The notes beneath the pieces were generated by a model, which was not told where the DNA came from, made no database searches, and saw only the letters and a program-made list of their open reading frames with translations. Of a stretch of 64,000 nucleotides of DNA, positions 12,205 to 20,880 are shown in pieces (positions within the stretch are counted from its first letter, which is position 1; the number at the start of each line of letters is the position of its first letter). Source of the DNA: CBDESN01 sp965242495 (GTDB lineage: Bacteria > Pseudomonadota > Alphaproteobacteria > MPNO01). The position numbers and the translations under genes are program-made. The stretch is from contig OZ251446.1 in assembly GCA_965242495.1 (NCBI GenBank), forward strand, positions 1,426,001 through 1,490,000, written 5' to 3'.

Positions 12205-13035
12205 TCAGGCGATGTAGACCCGATCCGGGTCGAGCGCGCGCAGCGCCGCGAGCTCGCGCCCGGTCGGCGGCTCGGTGGTCGCGAGATCGGCGTCGAACAG
12301 GAGTTCGAAGCCGGTGTTGTCGCGGACCTGGTCCCGGGTCACGCCGGGATGCAGGGCCTCGACCTTCATCCGCTTGGACCGATCGTCGAAGCCCAGCATC
12401 GCGAGATCCGTCACCACCCGGTACGGACCGCCGGCGACGAGCCCCGAATCGCGGCGGCTCGAACCGCCGTCCAGGAAGCCGGCGCTGGTGACGAAATCGA
12501 CCCGCTCCACGAAGCGGCGCTTCTCATGCAGCATCGACACGATCATCCTGGTCAGGCTGGCGATGTCGTTGCCGCCGCCGGTGCCCGGCAGCCGGATCGA
12601 CGGGTTGTCGCGATCGCCGATGATCGAACTGTTGAGATTGCCGTAGCGGTCGATCTGCGCCCCGCCCATGAAGCCGACATCGACGTAGCCGCGCTGGAGC
12701 AGCAGCAGCACGTCGGTAATCGGCAACACCATGTTGGCCCGCCGCGTGCAGCGCTGCTCGTTGGTCGAGGGCGGCAGCTCGCCCGGCACGATGAAGGGGC
12801 CGAGCGTGCCGCCCTCGAACAGGATGGTAAGGCCCGGCGCGTGCATGCGCTGGGCCAGCGTCGCCGCCAGCAGCGGGATGCCGACGCCGGCGAAGACGAT
12901 CTGGCCATCCTCGAGAAGCCGGCTGCTCATGACCGACAACAGCTCGGATTTGGTGTAGCCGCCGGGGTCGGCCATGGTGGACGCTCCGTCCGCGCCCGCG
13001 CGTTCGATCTCGTCCTCCGCGCCGGGATCAGTCAT
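12205..13035 (-). CDS. CoA-transferase subunit beta (GctB-like)
   Basis: Family I CoA-transferase beta chain of 276 aa. The LFEGGTLGPF segment carries the likely catalytic glutamate (Glu74 from this start), and the glycine-rich MGGAQIDRYGNLN follows. Two starts are possible. ATG 13035 overlaps the alpha gene by eight bases. ATG 12975, 20 codons in, has the same GGAG ribosome site and would make the catalytic residue Glu54, the number known for Acidaminococcus glutaconate CoA-transferase beta. The two start regions are near copies of each other. With GctA it would move CoA between acyl-CoA and a free acid such as glutaconate, 3-oxoacid or an aromatic acid. Confidence 0.88.
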   Translation of the reverse strand: MTDPGAEDEIERAGADGASTMADPGGYTKSELLSVMSSRLLEDGQIVFAGVGIPLLAATLAQRMHAPGLTILFEGGTLGPFIVPGELPPSTNEQRCTRRANMVLPITDVLLLLQRGYVDVGFMGGAQIDRYGNLNSSIIGDRDNPSIRLPGTGGGNDIASLTRMIVSMLHEKRRFVERVDFVTSAGFLDGGSSRRDSGLVAGGPYRVVTDLAMLGFDDRSKRMKVEALHPGVTRDQVRDNTGFELLFDADLATTEPPTGRELAALRALDPDRVYIA

Positions 13036-13055
13036 TGTATACGCTCCGTCCGCGC
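12960..13055 (-). repeat. Tandem duplication of a translation start region
   Basis: Two near-identical 36-base blocks (13020-13055 and 12960-12995, minus strand), 60 bases apart, each carry GCGCGGACGGAGCGT, then an ATG and a CCCGGCG stretch; about 29 of 36 bases match. Each block has a ribosome site and an in-frame ATG for the CoA-transferase beta gene. The upstream block also encodes the end of the alpha subunit. Confidence 0.75.
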
Positions 13056-13981
13056 CGGGCGGCGTCGAGCATGTTGCCCATGCCCAGCGAATCGAGATAG
13101 GCGACCCAGTCGCGGGGTCCGTAGACGTGGCGGTCGAGATAGTCCCGCACCCCGGCTTCCGCGTCCTCGGCCGTGCGCGCGGCGTATTCGTCGAGGTTGG
13201 GCAGGAACGGCTCGTACAGGCCGTAGCATTCGTGCGGCGCGCAGCCGAACGGCACCTCGACCACGGCGTCGACGGCGATGAAGGGGATCCTGGTCTGGTC
13301 GGGCTCGCGGCGGATCCGGTCGTTGGAGACGATGCGCTCGGTGGTCAGGATGACGCGGGTCGCCGCCATCGCGATGTCGTTGTCCATGAAGGGCAGCCCG
13401 TCGACCTGGGCGTTGCCGTAGGGGTCGCAGCGCTGGACGTGGATCAGCGCCACGTCGGGGTTCAGCGCCGGCACCAGATACAGCCGGTCGCCGGTGAACG
13501 GACAGTCCATCTCGCGGAGATCGTCCAGGCGCGCCGCCACGTCGGAACCCAGCATCGAGCGCATCGGGACGAAGGGCGCGCCCATCGCGCCGGCGCGATA
13601 GCGAAGCCCGATCGCCATATGGCTCCACTCCTCGAACCGCGCCTTGCCGCTCTCGACGTAGCGGCGCATCACCTTGGAGACGCCCCAGACGATGCCCTGG
13701 CTGAACCAGCTGGTGAGGATGCGCCGGCTGGCGCCGGAGGCGTAGAGCAGGTCGCCCTCGGTCGAGGTGATGCTGCGCGAGACCGTGAGATCCTTCCGCC
13801 CCGCCCGGATCAGCGCCCACACCATCGCCATCGGGGTGCGCGACAGGGTGCAGCCGCCGAGCGCCACGTGATCGCCGTCGCGGACGAGCCCGGCGGCCTC
13901 CTCCAGGGTCATCACCTTCTCGCGCAGGCTCCGGTCGCGAGCGGCGACGGCGCGACGCAACTCCGAATAGGTCTGGGTCAT
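13028..13981 (-). CDS. CoA-transferase subunit alpha (GctA-like)
   Basis: Family I CoA-transferase alpha chain of 317 aa: LREKVMTLEEAAGLVRDGDH start, GGCTLSRTPMA near residue 42, and the central ALIHVQRCDPYGNAQVDG segment typical of this family. GGGAGG precedes its ATG, 12 bases after the PLP enzyme stop. The beta gene follows directly. The C-terminus (RRGRSVYND) is encoded in the duplicated start block shared with the beta gene. Together the pair would activate an acid produced by the neighbouring catabolic enzymes; glutaconate, ketosteroid-side-chain acids or 3-oxoadipate-like acids are all possible. Confidence 0.88.
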   Translation of the reverse strand: MTQTYSELRRAVAARDRSLREKVMTLEEAAGLVRDGDHVALGGCTLSRTPMAMVWALIRAGRKDLTVSRSITSTEGDLLYASGASRRILTSWFSQGIVWGVSKVMRRYVESGKARFEEWSHMAIGLRYRAGAMGAPFVPMRSMLGSDVAARLDDLREMDCPFTGDRLYLVPALNPDVALIHVQRCDPYGNAQVDGLPFMDNDIAMAATRVILTTERIVSNDRIRREPDQTRIPFIAVDAVVEVPFGCAPHECYGLYEPFLPNLDEYAARTAEDAEAGVRDYLDRHVYGPRDWVAYLDSLGMGNMLDAARRGRSVYND

Positions 13982-13993
13982 CGCGCCTCCCCG

Positions 13994-15493
<1,500 letters not shown>

Positions 15494-15644
15494 CGCGCTT
15501 CCTTCGCGCCCCGGCCGGGCGCGCCGCCACTATGGCCGTTGCGGTCCGCGCGGCGCAAGCGCCCGGCCGGGGCGGCGGGGTTCCGGCCGCGCGGGCCGAA
15601 GGAAGCGCTTGCGTCTCGGCGGGGCGGCGGGTTACGCTCCCGGC

Positions 15645-15989
15645 ATGAGCATCACCGCCTTCGACACGCTCGCCGCCGCCCGCAGCCTCGAAGCCGCCGG
15701 CTTCGGCCAGGAGCAGGCCGAGGCGATCACCAACGCCGTCCGCGACGCGGTGACGGAAAGCGCGGCCACCAAGGCCGACCTTACCGAGGTAAAGACCGAG
15801 CTCAAGGCCGAGATCGCCGAAGTGAGAGCCGAGCTCAAGGCCGAGATCGGGCGTCTGGATGCGAAGATCACCGACGTGAAGGCCGACATCGCCCGGCTGA
15901 GCGCCAGGATCGACGCGCTGATGCTCCGCTTCGCCGTGTTCGGCGTCGGCCTCGTCGGCATCGCGATCGCGGCGATCAAGCTGCTGTAG
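15645..15989 (+). CDS. DUF1640-like coiled-coil membrane-anchored protein
   Basis: Protein of 114 aa. The N-terminus (FDTLAAARSLEAAGF, QAEAITNAVRDAVTE) matches the DUF1640 pattern. Residues about 40-90 are a coiled coil of repeating TKADLTEVKTELKAEI-type elevens, and the end is a hydrophobic helix (FAVFGVGLVGIAIAAIKLL). Mitochondrial relatives include CCDC90/MCUR1. Bacterial copies are common in alphaproteobacteria but their function is unknown. It stands alone between divergent and convergent neighbours. A second copy and a decayed third copy lie at 37.3-37.9 kb. Confidence 0.8.
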   Translation: MSITAFDTLAAARSLEAAGFGQEQAEAITNAVRDAVTESAATKADLTEVKTELKAEIAEVRAELKAEIGRLDAKITDVKADIARLSARIDALMLRFAVFGVGLVGIAIAAIKLL

Positions 15990-16178
15990 GGCCAGCCCGA
16001 CCAGCGGCCGAAACCCGATCCGACCGGGAAGGAGCGATGCGAGCTCCGCCGCCGACGGGCCCGTGCGCGCCGACGCGGGCTTGGTCGAGGCGTTGGTCGC
16101 CGCCGGTTTCCACCCGCGCCGTCTACGAACGGCCGGGAGCCGGGCCGCGTCGTCGCGACGCAGGACCCACCCGGCTCG

Positions 16179-17009
16179 TCAGGCGGAGCTGGTCGCCCGG
16201 TCGCGGTGCGCCAGAAGGAAGTCCAGGACCGCCCGGTTGAACGCCGCCGGCCGCTCGATGTTGGTCAGGTGGCCGGCCCCCTCGACGATCGCGAGCCGCG
16301 CGCCCGGGATCCGCGCGGCCAGGTGCCGGCCGACCTCGGGCGAGGTCAACTTGTCGTGCTCGCCATAGACCAGAAGCGTCGGCGCCTCGATGCGGGCGAG
16401 ATCGGCGGTCCGGTCCCAATGCGTGCTCGCCTCGACGGTCTTCATGTAGGACGGTTTGCGGAGGGCGGCCATCGTCGCGACGGCGTGATCGACGACCGCC
16501 GGGTCGGCGTCCGGGCCAACCAGCGTGCGGACCACCGAGGAGGCGATGTCCTTGGGCTCCTTCCCCCGGCGCAGCGGCTCCAGGCGCAGGCGGACGAAGT
16601 CCTCGCGCTGCGCCGGGGTCAGCGAGGCGTCGAACCCGGACATGGTGTCGCACAGGACGAGCGTCGCCACCCGCTCCGGATAGCGCGCGGCGAACTCCTG
16701 CGCGATGCGCCCGCCCATCGACAACCCGCACAGATGCGCCCGCCCGACGCCGAACCGGTCGAGCACCCGTATCGCGTCGTCGGCGAAGTCGCCGAACGCC
16801 AGCGGACCGTCGTAATCGTCGGAGAGCCCGTAGCCGCGCGCGTCCCAGGCGGCGGCATGGAACCGGCGCGCGAAGACGGGAAGCTGGCCGCGCCAATTGG
16901 CGCGCCCCCCGCCGACGCCGTGCAGGAACAGGAGGAAGGGGCCGTCGCCCATGCGGTCCAGGGCGAGCCTCGGCGCGCCGTCTACGAATTCGGTCGTCCA
17001 TTCCGCCAT
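16179..17009 (-). CDS. Alpha/beta hydrolase
   Basis: Protein of 276 aa with HGVGGGRANW (oxyanion region), nucleophile elbow CGLSMGG (Ser97), a YGEHDKL acid strand and His247 in GAGHLTN. This is the pattern of the 3-oxoadipate enol-lactonase (PcaD) and C-C meta-cleavage hydrolase group. The start at 17009 gives MAEWTTEF; longer reading adds an implausible leader. It is divergent from the small gene at 17103. It likely hydrolyses a lactone or ester intermediate of ring cleavage; specificity unknown. Confidence 0.88.
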   Translation of the reverse strand: MAEWTTEFVDGAPRLALDRMGDGPFLLFLHGVGGGRANWRGQLPVFARRFHAAAWDARGYGLSDDYDGPLAFGDFADDAIRVLDRFGVGRAHLCGLSMGGRIAQEFAARYPERVATLVLCDTMSGFDASLTPAQREDFVRLRLEPLRRGKEPKDIASSVVRTLVGPDADPAVVDHAVATMAALRKPSYMKTVEASTHWDRTADLARIEAPTLLVYGEHDKLTSPEVGRHLAARIPGARLAIVEGAGHLTNIERPAAFNRAVLDFLLAHRDRATSSA

Positions 17010-17102
17010 CGGATCGCCTTCACGGCCGCTCCGCTCCGCCGGCGCCGACGCTATACTGAGGCCGGGCCGTTCGCGAGCGCGGCCGGGAATATGGGCCGGG
17101 AC

Positions 17103-17294
17103 ATGCTCGATGTCATGATCGAAGAATGGAGGAATCTCGACGGGTCGGCGGACTATCTGTGGTCGGTCTGGCGGGACGGGCGGCGGCTGCACATGGGCGG
17201 CATGCACCCGACGCCGGAGGAGGCGGAGCGCGAGGCGCGCGGCTTCTGCGCCGGACGGCTGGGCGCCGCGCCCGACTCGGTGACGAGGCTGTAG
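17103..17294 (+). CDS. Small conserved-looking hypothetical protein
   Basis: A 63-aa reading frame beginning MLDVMIEEWRNLDGSADYLW with a tryptophan-rich centre (SVWRDGRRLHMGG) and an acidic/amphipathic C-terminal helix (TPEEAEREARGFCAG). It ends ten bases before the LLM gene at 17305 and would be co-transcribed with it. A TATACT hexamer (17052-17057) lies about 45 bases upstream as a possible -10, but no good -35 is seen. ATG 17115 is an alternative start. I recognise no family. Composition looks protein-like and not like an antisense shadow. Confidence 0.5.
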   Translation: MLDVMIEEWRNLDGSADYLWSVWRDGRRLHMGGMHPTPEEAEREARGFCAGRLGAAPDSVTRL

Positions 17295-17304
17295 GAGAAG
17301 CCGC

Positions 17305-18309
17305 ATGGAGATCGGCGTGTTCGACCACGTGGATCTCGGCCCCGCCCCGGCGGGACGGCTCTACGAGGACCGTCTGAAGCTGGTCGAACGGTACGACCGG
17401 GCCGGCTTCTACTGCTACCACGTCGCCGAGCACCACGCGACGCCGCTGGGGATGGCGCCGGCGCCGGGAATCTTCCTCGCCGCGGCGGCCCAGCGGACGC
17501 GCCGCATCCGCCTGGGTCCCCTGGTCTACATCCTGCCGCTCTACGATCCGCTGCGCCTGATCGAGGAAGTCTGCATGCTCGATCACCTGAGCGCCGGCCG
17601 CTTCCAGCTCGGCGTGGGACGCGGCGTCTCGGCCTTCGAACTCGCCTATTTCGGCGTCGGCCATCTGGACAGCCAGGCGATCTACGAGGAGGCCTTGGAA
17701 GTGCTGCGCAAGGGCCTCGCGAGCGAGGTCCTCGATCATCGCGGCCTCCATTACCGTTATACGGGCGTTCCCATGGCGCTGCGGCCGCTACAGACGCCGC
17801 ACCCGCCGCTGTGGCGCGGCGTCGGCGGCCCGGAAGGCGCCGTCCGCGCGGCCGGTTGCGGCGTCAACGTGGTCAGCAACGCGCCCTGCCCGGCGGCGGC
17901 GGAGATTACCCGCCGCTACCGGGAGGAATGGCGGGCGCGCCATCCCGACGCGCCCTTGCCCAAGATGGGAATCGCGCGCCAGGTCTACGTCGCCGCGACC
18001 GACGCGGAGGCGGTCCGCCGCGCGCGGCCGGCCTTCGACGCCTGGTACGCCAGCTTCGCCAAGCTGTGGCGGCGCTTCGGCGCCGAGCCGACGCGCTATC
18101 CGGGCGATTTCGACCTGGCGCGACGGGCGGACGCGGTGGTCGCCGGCTCGCCGGACACGGTCCGCGCCGAGATCGAGCGGCAGATGGCGGAAAGCGGCTG
18201 CAACTATTTCGTCTGCCGGTTCGCATACGGCGATCTCGACTTCGACGAGTCCGCCCGCTCGCTCGACCTGTTCGCGGGCGAGGTCATGCCCCGTCTGGCC
18301 GGCGGCTGA
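17305..18309 (+). CDS. LLM-class flavin-dependent oxidoreductase
   Basis: Protein of 334 aa, luciferase-like: FDHVDLG start, AEHHATPLG (about residue 41, the alkanal-monooxygenase type histidine pair), RRIRLGPLVYILP, SAGRFQLGVGRG and a GSPDTVRAEIERQ C-terminal segment. The AEHH motif places it with the bacterial-luciferase-like monooxygenases, a different subgroup from the protein at 11213. It follows a 63-aa gene and converges on the amidohydrolase. Reduced FMN or F420 would be supplied by another protein. Substrate unknown. Confidence 0.88.
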   Translation: MEIGVFDHVDLGPAPAGRLYEDRLKLVERYDRAGFYCYHVAEHHATPLGMAPAPGIFLAAAAQRTRRIRLGPLVYILPLYDPLRLIEEVCMLDHLSAGRFQLGVGRGVSAFELAYFGVGHLDSQAIYEEALEVLRKGLASEVLDHRGLHYRYTGVPMALRPLQTPHPPLWRGVGGPEGAVRAAGCGVNVVSNAPCPAAAEITRRYREEWRARHPDAPLPKMGIARQVYVAATDAEAVRRARPAFDAWYASFAKLWRRFGAEPTRYPGDFDLARRADAVVAGSPDTVRAEIERQMAESGCNYFVCRFAYGDLDFDESARSLDLFAGEVMPRLAGG

Positions 18310-18332
18310 GGCCGGCGGCCGGGCCGCCGGCC
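18310..18332. terminator. Hairpin between converging genes
   Basis: GGCCGGCGGC (18310-18319) pairs with GCCGCCGGCC (18323-18332) across a CGG loop, exactly in the 29-base gap between the converging LLM and amidohydrolase genes. A bidirectional terminator is likely; there is no T-run. Confidence 0.5.
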
Positions 18333-18338
18333 GGCCGC

Positions 18339-19334
18339 TCAATCGAACGACCGGTTCATCAGCCGCTCGGCGTTGCCCCGGAACAGCTCGTCGCGGACGG
18401 GCGCTTCGAGCTCCAGCCGGTCGATCGACGCGAAGGTCTCCCCGACCGGGCCGAACGGGCAATCGGTCGAGAACAGAATGCGCCGGCCGCCGAAGAAGTC
18501 GAGCCCGCAGCGGATGCCGAGATGCGCGCCGAACATCGCGGTATCGGCATGGAACATCTTGAAGTAGTCGAGATGCGGGCGTTCGAGCGAGGACAGGACG
18601 TGGGCGTAGTCTTCGTCGCTGGTGCGCGCGCCGAGGACCTCCATGCCGGGGCCGATGCGGCCTTCGAAGAAGGGGATCATCCCGCCCATGTGATGGGTGA
18701 TGATCTTGATGTCCGGGTGACGGTCGAACAGGCCCGAGAACACCAGCCGCGCCATGGCGACCGAGGTTTCGTAGGGCCAGCCGAAACACCACCACATCTC
18801 GTAGCGGGAGCGCGGTTCGCCGGCATAGTCGGTCATCGCCGCGCTGCGCGCCGGATGCAGCCAGATCGGCAGGTCATAGGCGGCCATCGCGTCGAACAGC
18901 GGCCGGAAGGCCGGGTCGTCGAGCGGCCGGCCGGCGACGTTGGTGAAGATCTGCACGCCGCCCGCGCCGAGCTCCCCGACCGCGCGATGCAGCTCCTTCA
19001 TCGCCTCGTCCATGTCGCGCATCGCCAGGGCCGCGACGAAGGCGGGAAAGCGGTCGGGGCGCTTGGCCGCCAGCCCGGCCATGGCGTCGTTGGCCGCGCG
19101 CGCGAGCTCGGCCCCGATCGCGGGCGACGCCACGTCCTCCAGCGGCGGGTTCGGCAGCGAGATCACCTGGCGGTAGTCGCCGAACGCATCCATGGCGGCG
19201 AACCGCCGGTCGAGATCGTGAAGCCCGGCGACGGCCTGCATCCGCTTGCCGATGTCGTCGAGCTGCGGCGCGGCCCGGCGCATCCGATCGACGAAGTCGC
19301 CCGGAAGAATATGCGTGTAGACGTCGATGAACAT
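18339..19334 (-). CDS. Amidohydrolase 2 family protein (ACMSD / gamma-resorcylate decarboxylase-like)
   Basis: Protein of 331 aa of the amidohydrolase-2 family that includes aminocarboxymuconate-semialdehyde decarboxylase and resorcylate decarboxylases. IWLHPARS (His near 180), IITHHMGG (about 235) and FSTDCPFGP (metal Asp near 290) are present. The N-terminal metal motif, normally His-x-His, reads DVYTHILP, so the first histidine is tyrosine. AGGAGG precedes the ATG. In this setting a non-oxidative decarboxylase of an aromatic or muconate-like acid is most likely; hydrolase activity is possible. The Tyr substitution may mark a subgroup, not a dead enzyme. Confidence 0.82.
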   Translation of the reverse strand: MFIDVYTHILPGDFVDRMRRAAPQLDDIGKRMQAVAGLHDLDRRFAAMDAFGDYRQVISLPNPPLEDVASPAIGAELARAANDAMAGLAAKRPDRFPAFVAALAMRDMDEAMKELHRAVGELGAGGVQIFTNVAGRPLDDPAFRPLFDAMAAYDLPIWLHPARSAAMTDYAGEPRSRYEMWWCFGWPYETSVAMARLVFSGLFDRHPDIKIITHHMGGMIPFFEGRIGPGMEVLGARTSDEDYAHVLSSLERPHLDYFKMFHADTAMFGAHLGIRCGLDFFGGRRILFSTDCPFGPVGETFASIDRLELEAPVRDELFRGNAERLMNRSFD

Positions 19335-19353
19335 GCGGCCCTCCTGCGGGAAC

Positions 19354-19467
19354 GTGGCGCCGGGCGGCGAGAAACCAAGCCTCTACACGCCGGCGGATCG
19401 GACGTACAACGCGGCGCCGGGCGGCGAGAAATTAAGCCTCTACATGCCGGCGGATCGGATATACGCT
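19354..19467 (+). repeat. Two tandem 57-bp repeats upstream of the radical SAM gene
   Basis: Copy 1 (19354-19410) and copy 2 (19411-19467) differ at about nine positions. The period, 57 bases, is 19 codons, and the frame is open into the radical SAM gene; each copy would encode APGGEK-x-SLY-x-PADR-x-Y. They lie just upstream of the amidohydrolase start on the other strand. They could be tandem regulatory sites or a repeated leader peptide. Confidence 0.8.
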
Positions 19468-19512
19468 GCCTCGCGGCCTCGCGCCAACGGCCCGCATGAC
19501 GACGGATCTTCG

Positions 19513-20472
19513 ATGATCAGCCCCGCCGAGCCAGCGGCCGACCCGATCGATCCGGGCAAATTCCGCGATCCCGACCTGACCGCGGCCGGCGAGAAGCGCG
19601 CCCGGGTGGGGTTCGACCGGCTGGCGGCGCTCTGGTTCAACACCGGAACGCTGTGCAACCTGACCTGCCGGAACTGCTACGTCGAATCGAGCCCGCGCAA
19701 CGACCGGCTGAGCTACATCGCCGCCGGCGAGGTCGCGGCCTATCTCGACGAGATCGGCGAGGACGGCCTGACGACGGAGGAGATCGGCCTCACCGGCGGC
19801 GAGCCGTTCATGAACCCCGACATCGCCGACATCGTCGAAGCCTGCCTGTCGCGCGGCTTCCGCGTCCTGGTGCTGACCAACGCGATGCGCCCGATGATGA
19901 AGCGCGCGGCCGAACTGGCCGATCTCCGCGCGCGCTTCGGGGCCAGGCTGGCGCTCCGCGTCTCGGTCGATCATTACGGTCCGGCCCTTCACGAACGCGA
20001 GCGTGGGGCGCGCTCGTGGCGGCCCACCCTCGACGGGCTCGCCTGGCTGTGCCGGTCGGGATTCAACGTCCATGTCGCGGCGCGCACCTGTTGGAACGAG
20101 CCCGAGGCGGAGACGCGCGCCGGCTATGCGCGGCTGTTCGCCGAACTCTCCCTCCCGATCGACGCCGACGACCCGGTGCAGCTGCTGCTGCTGCCGGAGA
20201 TGGACGAACGCGCCGACGTCCCCGAGATCACGGAAGACTGCTGGGACGCGCTGGGCGTAGCGCCCGGCGCGATGATGTGCGCGACCTCGCGCATGGTCGT
20301 CAAGCGCAAGGGCGCGGAGCGCCCGGTGGTCGTGCCGTGTACGCTGTTGCCCTACGACCGGCAGTTCGAGATGGGCCAACGGCTGCGCGAGGCGGCGCGC
20401 CCGGTCGCGCTCAACCACCCCCACTGCGCCCGCTTCTGCGTCCTCGGCGGCGGACGCTGCGGCGAGGGTTGA
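19513..20472 (+). CDS. Radical SAM protein
   Basis: Protein of 319 aa with the radical SAM 4Fe-4S motif CNLTCRNCY (Cys48, 52, 55), the GLTGGEPFMNPD glycine-rich SAM segment near 95-105 and a C-terminal cysteine group (HPHCARFCVLGGGRCGEG) that may hold an auxiliary cluster. ATG 19513 is chosen by the usual short lead; the frame is open further upstream through the 57-bp repeats, with ATG 19444 and 19327 as alternatives. It is MoaA/SPASM-like in outline, but no partner gene identifies the reaction. Modification of a peptide or small molecule is possible. It stands alone, divergent from the amidohydrolase. Confidence 0.85.
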   Translation: MISPAEPAADPIDPGKFRDPDLTAAGEKRARVGFDRLAALWFNTGTLCNLTCRNCYVESSPRNDRLSYIAAGEVAAYLDEIGEDGLTTEEIGLTGGEPFMNPDIADIVEACLSRGFRVLVLTNAMRPMMKRAAELADLRARFGARLALRVSVDHYGPALHERERGARSWRPTLDGLAWLCRSGFNVHVAARTCWNEPEAETRAGYARLFAELSLPIDADDPVQLLLLPEMDERADVPEITEDCWDALGVAPGAMMCATSRMVVKRKGAERPVVVPCTLLPYDRQFEMGQRLREAARPVALNHPHCARFCVLGGGRCGEG

Positions 20473-20625
20473 GCCGCGACGCGGGAAACGGTCGTCCTGG
20501 ATCGCGGTGATGGGGGCTGTCGGCGACCGCCCGGCGCGGGCCGTCCGTTACGAGCCGGCGGCCGCGCTGCGCTGCGGGATGGGCTGCGTCGTCCGGGACA
20601 TGGACCGGCCGTACCGGCGGCGGCG

Positions 20626-20793
20626 ATGCAGGACGTCCTTCCCGAACCCGGCGACGGGCTGGCGCCCGCCCCTACGGCGGCGCCGGCGGCGGACATGCAG
20701 AACGACTTCTGCGCCGAGGGCGGCTGCGTCCACCGGCGGCAAGGCGACGACGACGCCGGAGCTGTCCTGTCCTGGGCGGGAAATGCGGGGTAG
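20626..20793 (+). pseudogene. Remnant of an isochorismatase-family cysteine hydrolase N-terminus
   Basis: In the 408-bp gap 20473-20880 a 55-codon frame carries ADMQNDFCAEGGCVHRRQGD, which matches the start of isochorismatase-like hydrolases (DMQNDFC-x-x-GG, with the catalytic Asp). The strand before it is lost and the frame ends 20 residues later, so the catalytic lysine and cysteine are absent. It looks like a decayed piece of a hydrolase gene such as N-carbamoylsarcosine amidase or biuret hydrolase. The rest of the gap shows nothing I can support. Confidence 0.45.
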
Positions 20794-20880
20794 ACTGCCG
20801 GCGGCGGATCGATTGCGGAGGCGAACGCCGATGTCCGGCCTGGCGCTCCGGGCCATCATCCCACGCCGCGGGCACCGGTC

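Noticed and set aside
15990..16178. Short frame with GLVEALVAAGFHPRRL
   Set aside because: Too short, no start with a ribosome site, and no conserved motif; treated as intergenic.
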